Part shown: piece after piece, positions 56,609-63,884 of the stretch
Layout of the letters: the number at the start of each line of letters is the position of its first letter
Numbering within the stretch: the stretch's first letter is position 1
NCBI GenBank assembly: GCA_027459665.1
Contig: DAIDHN010000018.1
Location: 1 to 63,884 of the forward strand
From: Chthonomonadaceae bacterium
GTDB taxonomy: Bacteria > Armatimonadota > Chthonomonadetes > Chthonomonadales > Chthonomonadaceae
Length of the DNA stretch: 63,884 bases
Direction of reading: 5' to 3'
Translations under genes and position numbers: made by a program
The notes under the pieces: generated by a model
Database searches by the model: none
The model's input: the letters and a program-made list of their open reading frames with translations, nothing else
What the model was told of the DNA's origin: nothing

Positions 56609-57124
56609 CTAAAATCTGCGCTTTATGCCTGTAGAAATCAGGTCAGCGAGCGAGTGGGTTGTTCCGGCAAGCACGAAGCCTGTAAAAAAAGCAAGGCACT
56701 GCTCCTGATGGGTTTGCGCAAAAGCGAACGCTGTCTGCCAGCTTTTGCTGGTGAACTGCTGCGGATTTATGTGCGTACCAAGTCTGCCTGCTACCCAGCT
56801 TACCGCCAGTGTGAGAATAGTAAACACCGCTGCCAGATAGAGCGCCCGAATTACGCCCCCCATAATCAAGCCGTGTGAAACCCATGATCTGTGTGGCACC
56901 ATGACCCGGTATGGCCACCAAAGTATGCGAAATGGCCCCCATCTTCTATACTCTCTGGAATTCAGATCTAGGTCACCTGCACAGGCATAGCCTGCAAACA
57001 GAAATGCACCTGAAAATATTGCCGCCAGTTCTAGGCTAGGGTGGGGCGCTTCGGTAAAATAGATGCCATTGAGACCTATTGCAGCTGTCACTGTGATTAT
57101 GTCGTGAGTGTGAGCGCCTGGCAT
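56609..57124 (-). CDS. DUF2227-type metal-binding membrane protein
   Basis: 171 residues with several hydrophobic segments and conserved polar motifs: HTHDIITV, GDLDLNSREYRRWG, WWPYRVMVPHRSWVSHG, and GTTHSLADL. His and Asp residues of this spacing are characteristic of the DUF2227 putative metal-binding family, whose function is unknown. The start overlaps the stop of the HtrA-like gene by one base (TAATG), implying coupling. Confidence 0.82.
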   Translation of the reverse strand: MPGAHTHDIITVTAAIGLNGIYFTEAPHPSLELAAIFSGAFLFAGYACAGDLDLNSREYRRWGPFRILWWPYRVMVPHRSWVSHGLIMGGVIRALYLAAVFTILTLAVSWVAGRLGTHINPQQFTSKSWQTAFAFAQTHQEQCLAFFTGFVLAGTTHSLADLISTGIKRRF

Positions 57125-58254
57125 TAAGGTTTCTCTGCTGCAATGAGATGAATATTGGCAATCTGGCTGCCTCTGCGAACCTGTAAGATTACTTTAGACC
57201 CTATTTTACTGGCGTTTTCCTTTTCGAGAAATGATGTTTTTCCTGAGATGGGCTGTCCATTAAAGCGAATGATTACATCCCCCGGCTGCAGGCCCACGCT
57301 TGATGCCGGGCTGTTTTTGTAAACGCCCGAAACCACGGCTCCTGCTACATTGGGCAGCCCATAGCTGTCAGCAAGGTCTTGGGTATTGGTCACCACATCT
57401 ACCCCCAGCCACGGGCGTATAACATGACCATATTTTTTCAGCTGCTGTGCAACCTTGAGGGCAACATCGATGGGTATAGCAAACCCTATGCCTTCTGCGT
57501 GCTGCTGAACCAGCGTATTGATACCTATGACCTGGCCTTGCAGGTTGATGAGCGGACCGCCGGAATTACCCGGATTTATGGGTGCGTCATGCTGTATGAG
57601 GTGCGGGTATATACGGCCGTCTGGCATTGCAATAGCTCTGTCGAGTGCGCTGACTACACCGCTGGTAACTGTAAACTCGAGGTTGTATGGATTGCCAATG
57701 GCAATGCATATCTGGCCGGGTACGAGGTTGCTGTCTGTTCCCAGCACAGCAGTTGGCAGGCTGCCGGCATTCACCTTAATAAGCGCTACATCGTTAGTGT
57801 AGTCTGCTCCAACCAGATGGCCAATCAGTTTACGCCCGTCAGTCATGGTTACGGTGATTGTCTGATGACTGCTGCTCACCTTATGAACTACATGTTCATT
57901 TGTCAGTATATATCCATTGGGAGAGATGATGACTCCTGAACCGACCTGTTCATTTTGTCCGTATCGCGGGCCAAGCCCCATCATATCATCGAATATATTT
58001 GACCGCAGCCTTACCTGCTGTGTTGCATCTATGTTTACAACTGCCTTGTATACCTGCTTTGCAGCACGCGCGTAAATTTCCTGTGAAGAAAGCGGTGCAG
58101 GAGGTGCCTGCCTTACTTGCATTGCCAGCGTGTCTGCCCTGCTCCAGGGAAACACCCACTCTATGCGCAGATGAGGCAGTATAAGACCCCCCAGCAGAAA
58201 CGCAGCAAGAAAACCTGCCAGCATGCGTTTTTTAGAACGGGTATTGTGGTTCAT
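57124..58254 (-). CDS. HtrA/DegP-type periplasmic serine protease with PDZ domain
   Basis: 376 residues. An N-terminal membrane anchor (MLAGFLAAFLLGGLILP) precedes a trypsin-like domain with the triad His in LTNEHVVHK, Asp in YTNDVALIK and Ser in NPGNSGGPL, then one PDZ domain (AVVSGVYKNSPASSVGLQPGD, spanning about 285-365). A quality-control protease for envelope proteins is the usual role. Confidence 0.95.
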   Translation of the reverse strand: MNHNTRSKKRMLAGFLAAFLLGGLILPHLRIEWVFPWSRADTLAMQVRQAPPAPLSSQEIYARAAKQVYKAVVNIDATQQVRLRSNIFDDMMGLGPRYGQNEQVGSGVIISPNGYILTNEHVVHKVSSSHQTITVTMTDGRKLIGHLVGADYTNDVALIKVNAGSLPTAVLGTDSNLVPGQICIAIGNPYNLEFTVTSGVVSALDRAIAMPDGRIYPHLIQHDAPINPGNSGGPLINLQGQVIGINTLVQQHAEGIGFAIPIDVALKVAQQLKKYGHVIRPWLGVDVVTNTQDLADSYGLPNVAGAVVSGVYKNSPASSVGLQPGDVIIRFNGQPISGKTSFLEKENASKIGSKVILQVRRGSQIANIHLIAAEKP

Positions 58255-58258
58255 TTTC

Positions 58259-60832
58259 CTACTCCCAGGTAATCAGCGCCAACTCTTGTGGAAGCTCTGC
58301 ATCTGCATGTGTAGGCACTACTCTGAGCGAGAAGCCCTGCATACCGCTGCTTATGCAGGGCAGTCTGCCCTCAAAAAGGCAAACCCCATCCTGCGTACCT
58401 TCTGACAAGTGGTGCAGCAGTGTTATATTGCCCTGGGTAACATGGTGGTTGGTATCAATTGGACCATGATACGCCTGAACCTGAACATCTTGCGGCATCA
58501 GAGTGCCCAGCTGCACTCGTGCTTTTATGATCACTGCTTCACCCACTGTGAGCGCTTTTCCCAGTTCGGGATCAGTTTGAACTTGCAGCACCTTCACCAG
58601 AGGCCATCCCTGCCGCACCCTTTGTTTCCATGAAACAAGTTCTGCAGCATAGCGCATATTCTCCTCTGCGAGGTGGTCATGCCGCTTCAATGAGGGGAAG
58701 TAGAATCGGGATGCATATTCGCTCACCATGCGGTGCGTATTGAACACTGGGCAGAGGGTGCGCATTGAGTTTCGAATTCTGGCGAGCCATGCCCTGGGTA
58801 TTCCTGCAGTGTCTCTGTCGTAGAAAAGAGGCACAACCTCTTTTTCCAGTATTTCAAACAGAGCGTTTGCCTCAAGGCGGTCCTGCAAATTGGGGTCTGA
58901 ATATTCCTCGCCTCTGCCAATAGCCCAGCCTGTTTCGGGGGTATATGCTTCGTCCCACCACCCATCCAGCACAGAAACATTCAGTCCGCCATTAGCCAGC
59001 ACCTTCATACCGCTTGTACCACTTGCCTCCAGTGGTCTTCGCGGTGTGTTGAGCCATATATCTACACCCTGTACCAGGTAGCGTGCGATGCTCAGGTCGT
59101 AATCTTCAAGAAAAACTATTCTGTTTCTTGCCTCTGGTCGGTTTGCAAACTGAAATATTTGCCTAATCAGTTCTTTGCCGCCATCATCATGCGGATGCGA
59201 CTTGCCCGATATGATGATTTGTACAGGTCTGTTTTCATTGTTGAGTAATTTCAGCAGCCTATCGGGGTCTGAGAGCAGAAGAGTTGCCCGCTTGTAGGTA
59301 GCAAATCTTCTGGCAAAGCCAATGGTAAGCGCCTCAGAGTTGAGTACTTCACGCGCCTGTCTCTGTTCTGCCGCCCCTCTGCCATGTTTTGTGTATTGCT
59401 CCTTGAGGCGTGTACGTGCAAAAAGCACCAGTCTTTCTCTTCTGCGCTGTCTGATTCGCCAGATTTCCTCATCTGGTATAGAGTCAATTCTATTCCAGAA
59501 ACCGTTGTCGCTTACATCTTGTGACCATCTTCCTCCGAGGTATCTGTCTAGCAGGTCTGCCATTTCCTTAGATACAAAAGAGCGTGTGTGTATGCCGTTG
59601 GTAACATGTGAAACAGGCACTTCCTGTTCTGGCAGATCACGGTAGCCGGCCTGCACCATTCTTCTGGTAACCGCCCCATGCAGTTTGCTTACCCCATTCA
59701 CATGATGAGAAGTTCTAAGCGCCAGTACCGCCATGTTGAAGTGTTCGCTGTTGTCTTCCCTGTTCACTCTGCCGAGTTCCATAAATTCTCCGAAAGAGAT
59801 TCCCAGGTCTTTTACGTATTCGGTAAAATATGGCGCAAGCATTTCTGGTGAAAACACATCAAAGCCGGCAGGTACAGGCGTATGAGTGGTAAACAGGCTT
59901 CCGGCAGCCCCTAGTTCGCGTGCTACGGCAAAAGAGCAGCCATGTTCCTTCATGAGCAGGCGCGCCCGTTCCAGACCCTGAAATGCGCTGTGTCCTTCGT
60001 TCATGTGGCACATTTGGGGTTGTATTTGCATTGCTTTCAAAGCTCGCTGCCCGCCGATGCCGAGTACAATTTCCTGTTTCAGCCTCATTTCGCTGTTGCC
60101 ACCGTAGAGCTGATCTGTGATATTCTGGTCTTCTTCGTTGTTGGCGGGCAGGTTTGTATCGAGCAGAAAGAGGGGGATTCTGCCTACCTGCACTTTCCAA
60201 ACCTGTATTTGTATCTGTCGGCCGGGGAGTTCTACACTTACCTTCAGGGTTTGCCCTGCAGCGTCTAAAACAGGCTGAATGGGCATATTGTAAAAGTCAT
60301 TTGAGGGGTAGCGTTCCTGCTGCCAGCCATCGGTGTTGAGCGACTGTCTGAAGTATCCCTGCTGGTAAAGCAGACCAATGCCTACCAGGGGAATGCCCAG
60401 GTCGGAAGAGGATTTGAGGTGGTCTCCAGCCAGCACACCGAGGCCGCCCGAATAAATTGGCATGCATTCGGTGATGCCAAACTCCATGCAGAAATATGCA
60501 ATGGTATATTTTTTGCTGCCCGCATGCGCCTGCGTTCTATGAAACCATGTATTTGTTGACCGCATATAGGTTTCCAGGTTCTGATAAGCGCTTTCGAGCA
60601 GGGCAGTAAAGCTGTCATCACCCGCTGCATCCTTCAGTCTTTCCTGGTCTATGGTGCCCAGCATTTTTACGGGATTGTGCCCGCTGGTTTCCCACAAGTC
60701 TCTGTCTAGTCTGCGAAAAAGTTCGAGCGCTTCCAAATCCCAGCACCAATGAAGGTTATAGGCAAGGGTATGTAAATGTTTCAGTGAATTTGGTAGAGCG
60801 GGTACTATTTGAAATGTGTGAACTGTTGGCAT
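58259..60832 (-). CDS. glgP: Alpha-glucan phosphorylase
   Basis: 857 residues of the bacterial/archaeal alpha-glucan phosphorylase type (N-terminal LAYNLHWCWDLEALELFRRLD region). The PLP/phosphate region has RRPLEASGTSGMKVLANGG and the catalytic-loop Lys in GTSGMK. Releases glucose-1-phosphate from glycogen or maltodextrin. The stop is only four bases from the HtrA gene start. No glgA/B/C neighbours are in the window. Confidence 0.93.
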   Translation of the reverse strand: MPTVHTFQIVPALPNSLKHLHTLAYNLHWCWDLEALELFRRLDRDLWETSGHNPVKMLGTIDQERLKDAAGDDSFTALLESAYQNLETYMRSTNTWFHRTQAHAGSKKYTIAYFCMEFGITECMPIYSGGLGVLAGDHLKSSSDLGIPLVGIGLLYQQGYFRQSLNTDGWQQERYPSNDFYNMPIQPVLDAAGQTLKVSVELPGRQIQIQVWKVQVGRIPLFLLDTNLPANNEEDQNITDQLYGGNSEMRLKQEIVLGIGGQRALKAMQIQPQMCHMNEGHSAFQGLERARLLMKEHGCSFAVARELGAAGSLFTTHTPVPAGFDVFSPEMLAPYFTEYVKDLGISFGEFMELGRVNREDNSEHFNMAVLALRTSHHVNGVSKLHGAVTRRMVQAGYRDLPEQEVPVSHVTNGIHTRSFVSKEMADLLDRYLGGRWSQDVSDNGFWNRIDSIPDEEIWRIRQRRRERLVLFARTRLKEQYTKHGRGAAEQRQAREVLNSEALTIGFARRFATYKRATLLLSDPDRLLKLLNNENRPVQIIISGKSHPHDDGGKELIRQIFQFANRPEARNRIVFLEDYDLSIARYLVQGVDIWLNTPRRPLEASGTSGMKVLANGGLNVSVLDGWWDEAYTPETGWAIGRGEEYSDPNLQDRLEANALFEILEKEVVPLFYDRDTAGIPRAWLARIRNSMRTLCPVFNTHRMVSEYASRFYFPSLKRHDHLAEENMRYAAELVSWKQRVRQGWPLVKVLQVQTDPELGKALTVGEAVIIKARVQLGTLMPQDVQVQAYHGPIDTNHHVTQGNITLLHHLSEGTQDGVCLFEGRLPCISSGMQGFSLRVVPTHADAELPQELALITWE

Positions 60833-60883
60833 GCAAACATTCTCCTTTACCTGTACCTAAGCGCCATTTTGATGAGAGAAGCA

Positions 60884-62803
60884 TTATGGGTGCTGTACTG
60901 ATGGTTTTGCACTGTTTGCCTGAAGCGCGGTATTTTTTTCTAAATGAAAGTAGCTGAGCAGCATTTTTCTAGCTACACCCGCAGCAGCAATCCCTCCGTA
61001 ACCTGCACGTTCTACAAGAACAGCAATAGCAATTGTGGGGTGATCTACCGGTGCGAAGCAGATAAACACTGAATTGTCTGTTTCCTTACCATGAAAGTAT
61101 ACCTGCGCCGTGCCGGTTTTAGCTGCATACGGGAAACCTGGAATGGCGGCGTTAGGAGCAGTGCCGCCTGGCTGTGTTACACGTAGCATGCCTTGTATAA
61201 TTTCCTGCAGGTATTGCGGGTCTATGTTTACTTTGCCGCGTACTTTGGGCTGAATGGTGTGAGCCGCACCTGTTACCGGGTTGATGATACTATCTACCAG
61301 ATGCGGCGTCCACAGTGTGCCTCCATTTGCTATGGCAGACACATAGTCTGCGAGCTGCAGGGGGGAAACGCGTACGTATCCCTGCCCTATAGCCATGTTG
61401 AGGGTATCTCCCGGCAGCCAACCCATGCCATGTTTTTTCTTCCATGCCGTAGTTGGCACCAGCCCCGAGGCATCTGCAGGGATGTCTACCCCAGTTTTCC
61501 ATCCAAAGCCATACTCGTGAGCCATATTTGCAATGGCTGTGTGCCCTACGGTTTGAGCCACATGGTAGAAATAGACATCACAAGATTTGCCAATAGCGTT
61601 GTAGAAGCCAATTTCTCCATGCACAGCATCACAGTGAAATTTACGCTTGCCCACCACCAGGTACCCCGGGCAGAAATAGCTTACATTGGGATTGAGCGTG
61701 CCTGCTTTTAACGCTGCCGAGGCAGTGACCAGTTTGAATGTGGAACCGCATGGATATGTGCTGTCGGAGGCTCGATTGATGAGAGGATGATTCTGGTTTT
61801 TTACCAGCTGACTGTAGTTTTGTCCATAGGTATTGAGGTTGTAGGTTGGCATGCTTGCCATTGCCAGCACGGCGCCGGTATTTGGGTTGAGGGCTACAGC
61901 CGCTCCCGGATGCCCTGTGTTGTGAAGGGCTTCTGCAGCAACTCTCTGTAGTGAAAAGTCAAGCGCCAAACGCAGTGTTTTTCCTGGAGTTGGAGAGGTT
62001 TGTCCTTCTGTTCTCAGCAGTCTTCCTCGTGCATCTACCGCTACATCTCTTTCGCCTGGTTTGCCGCGCAGGTTGAGTTCGTAGCTTTTTTCCAATCCGA
62101 ATATACCAACAGAGTCTTCACCTGTGTAGCCGTACCTCGCCATTTTTTTCAGGGTAGCAGCATCTATCGGGCGTGTGAGGCCAAGTATGGGTGTGCAGAG
62201 AGTATCATCGGTGTAATATCGTACCGGCTGCCTTGTGACCAGAGTGCCGGGGAGCTGGAGAATCTGCTCTTCCACCATTGCGAGGGTATGAAAATCAATG
62301 TTTGCGTCGATGGAGAGAGGTGTGTAGCGCAATGGGCCGTTGAGGGTTTTTTTTACCTTGTTTTTGAGTAGTTTCAGATTAAGGTGAAGCAGTTTTGCCA
62401 GCCTGGGAAGCGTGTGCGGATTGTGTACGATGTCATCGGGGGTGACAGCAATAATGTACTGCGATTTGCTTGTGGCCAGTATGTGCCCGTATCTGTCTTC
62501 TATGATTCCTCTGGGGGCGGCGGTTTTGATTCTTCTGAGCTGCTGCTGTACAGCCGCCTGCTCAAGCTGCGGGCCATTTACAATTTGCAGCAGCCACAGT
62601 CTTATTATGATGGTACCTAGCAGCGCCCCTATGATCGCTGCCATAAATTTGAGTTTTCTTACCTCTGCCGGAGAATTGGGGATACGTATATAACGGGGTG
62701 GAAGGTTCAGGTATCCGTCTGTATCTGCTCCTGGTAAGCCTGTGTTGTCTGTGCTATCTTTCGGAACCATGCTCCAGTTGAATCCACTAAAGGCATCCAC
62801 CAT
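60884..62803 (-). CDS. mrdA: Penicillin-binding protein 2 (elongasome transpeptidase)
   Basis: 639 residues. One N-terminal membrane segment (FMAAIIGALLGTIIIRLWLLQI), a dimerisation domain and the transpeptidase domain with SxxK (YPCGSTFKLV), an SxD variant of the SxN motif (KSCDVYFYHV) and KTG (AKTGTAQV). It crosslinks lateral cell-wall peptidoglycan. The start at 62803 overlaps the upstream gene by about 97 bases and has no clear ribosome site; starts at 62770 or 62644 are possible. Confidence 0.93.
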   Translation of the reverse strand: MVDAFSGFNWSMVPKDSTDNTGLPGADTDGYLNLPPRYIRIPNSPAEVRKLKFMAAIIGALLGTIIIRLWLLQIVNGPQLEQAAVQQQLRRIKTAAPRGIIEDRYGHILATSKSQYIIAVTPDDIVHNPHTLPRLAKLLHLNLKLLKNKVKKTLNGPLRYTPLSIDANIDFHTLAMVEEQILQLPGTLVTRQPVRYYTDDTLCTPILGLTRPIDAATLKKMARYGYTGEDSVGIFGLEKSYELNLRGKPGERDVAVDARGRLLRTEGQTSPTPGKTLRLALDFSLQRVAAEALHNTGHPGAAVALNPNTGAVLAMASMPTYNLNTYGQNYSQLVKNQNHPLINRASDSTYPCGSTFKLVTASAALKAGTLNPNVSYFCPGYLVVGKRKFHCDAVHGEIGFYNAIGKSCDVYFYHVAQTVGHTAIANMAHEYGFGWKTGVDIPADASGLVPTTAWKKKHGMGWLPGDTLNMAIGQGYVRVSPLQLADYVSAIANGGTLWTPHLVDSIINPVTGAAHTIQPKVRGKVNIDPQYLQEIIQGMLRVTQPGGTAPNAAIPGFPYAAKTGTAQVYFHGKETDNSVFICFAPVDHPTIAIAVLVERAGYGGIAAAGVARKMLLSYFHLEKNTALQANSAKPSVQHP

Positions 62804-63884
62804 GCTGAAGGCCGGTGGTTGGTGTGTTTCAATCCTTCCGTTGTCAGTAAGGCATATCTTACCATACGCAGGCGCGCAAGTTCTGATTCCAATTCTATAG
62901 TGCGCATTTTTCGTCGTGCTTCTGCTGCCTCTACACCCCTTTCGATGTTCGATCGCTGTGTAGAGTTTTCGTTGATTTCATTGCAGAGCTGCCTTGCTGC
63001 ATTCAATAGTTGGCTGATTTGTTTTTGCAAATGTTCTCTTTGCTGCAATTCTTCCTGTGTCCAGTGAGTTACAGAGCGGAAGTGTCTGCCGCTTTCGCGC
63101 TGCGCTGCTTCGAGGCTTAATTTAATGGCTCTCAGTTTGCCATAATCCGCCTGTATGTTTTGTTGTATGACAGCAGCCTCTGCCCTGAGCTGCATCAGTT
63201 TCTGCTTTGCCGCCTCATATTCGACTATGCGCTCTTCCCAGGGAGACGCGGGGTCTCGTTTTTGCAAAAAGCCTAACAGTTCTGCAGGCTTTTTGATTTT
63301 CTGCAGCCGAGTAAGCAGTTCTTCCTGTTCAAGTAGTACTTCTCTCCATCTGGCAGAAAATTCCTCACAGCCTATCTGTCTGCTGCCGAATGCCTGCGCC
63401 AAATGTTCGGGCAGGCACAGGGTAGTGCGTGCATTTGAAAGAGCATCCCATGTGTGATACTGAAGCCGGAGAATGGGATGCATATGCAATTCGATGCCAT
63501 GCTTCATCAGAATATCGTTCATCTGGTGCGTTCTATGCACATACATAGAACCTTCTTCGTTGAAGACAAAAATAAATTCCTGTGCGAGCATGGAAATGAG
63601 GGAAACCGCTTTGCCCACCAGTGTTACATGGGGGCCAAAACGGCTGGTGAGAACAGCAGCCAGATCGTGAATGGATTCGACAGGTTTTTTGAGCGCCACT
63701 GCTACCGGATTGCGTGTTTCTACAAAAAGCACCCTGTCGGTAATTCGCAGGGTGCCTCGACCTCTGCCGGGCACAATGCAGTCGAAAGGAAGCGCCCCTT
63801 TACCGAATCTGTCGAGTGCATACATTTCGCCGCCTGCTACAGCCTCATTGTAGGCATTGACTGCTATATCGCGAGTAGCGGTTT
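62707..63884 (-). CDS. Partial coiled-coil protein of unknown function
   Basis: The frame remains open to the right edge, so the N-terminus lies outside the window. The visible 390 or so residues begin inside the protein, then MYALDRFGKGALPFDCIVPG, a beta-rich stretch, and two long helical, probably coiled-coil regions (RLQKIKKPAELLGFLQKRD; QQREHLQKQISQLLNAARQL) to the C-terminus. I do not recognise the family. It overlaps the PBP2 start region, suggesting they may form one unit. Confidence 0.75.
   Translation of the reverse strand, partial: TATRDIAVNAYNEAVAGGEMYALDRFGKGALPFDCIVPGRGRGTLRITDRVLFVETRNPVAVALKKPVESIHDLAAVLTSRFGPHVTLVGKAVSLISMLAQEFIFVFNEEGSMYVHRTHQMNDILMKHGIELHMHPILRLQYHTWDALSNARTTLCLPEHLAQAFGSRQIGCEEFSARWREVLLEQEELLTRLQKIKKPAELLGFLQKRDPASPWEERIVEYEAAKQKLMQLRAEAAVIQQNIQADYGKLRAIKLSLEAAQRESGRHFRSVTHWTQEELQQREHLQKQISQLLNAARQLCNEINENSTQRSNIERGVEAAEARRKMRTIELESELARLRMVRYALLTTEGLKHTNHRPSAWWMPLVDSTGAWFRKIAQTTQAYQEQIQTDT

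Overview
The window is about 64 kb of a bacterial chromosome with mixed, middling GC content. It is densely coded on both strands. I saw no rRNA, tRNA, CRISPR array or insertion sequence. A Pup gene combined with sigma-54, an NtrC-type regulator and many surface and signalling proteins suggests a Gram-negative-type lineage outside the Actinobacteria. Armatimonadota is my best guess, at low confidence. TTG starts are common, and most genes have a clear AGGAG-type ribosome binding site.

The centrepiece is a block of eleven minus-strand genes (850-11361) that looks like one transcription unit. Read 5' to 3' it encodes a lipoprotein, an FHA-like/RING protein (E3-like), a ThiF-type E1, a ubiquitin-fold E2, an unrecognised protein, a ubiquitin-like modifier ending in Gly-Gly, a JAMM deubiquitinase, an ARC/Mpa-like AAA ATPase, a Dop-like enzyme, Pup ending in Gly-Gly-Gln, and a PafA-like ligase with an added repeat-rich tail. 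A eukaryote-like ubiquitin cascade and a complete pupylation set are therefore encoded head to tail, with several start/stop overlaps. No 20S proteasome gene is present, and the ATPase lacks the usual C-terminal proteasome-docking motif. The operon lies between a truncated cyclase-domain gene at the left edge (1-552) and a STAND-type ATPase regulator (12307-14748).

From 14971 to 21402 a four-gene minus-strand unit encodes a large secreted Ig-like protein, a secreted HEAT-repeat protein, a CsgG-family protein and a zinc-ribbon protein, suggesting an envelope or export function. Next come a divergent ArsR-B12 regulator (21879), an ABC/M48 protease cluster (22908-26002), and a signalling block: a GAF/PAS histidine kinase, an NtrC-like activator without a DNA-binding domain, a receiver-PilZ protein behind a near-consensus sigma-54 promoter, PEP carboxylase and RpoN itself (26131-35683).

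The right half holds housekeeping and accessory genes: RNase Z, a small sigma factor, a giant GNAT fusion, a diguanylate cyclase, 6-phosphogluconolactonase, an amidotransferase (PabA/TrpG), a rhodanese, a histidine kinase, PurN, a GT39-type glycosyltransferase, a small HTH/membrane-protein operon, a TrmB-like regulator coupled to AhcY, two oxidoreductases, a membrane hydroxylase, an HtrA-type protease, glucan phosphorylase, PBP2 and a partial coiled-coil protein at the right edge.
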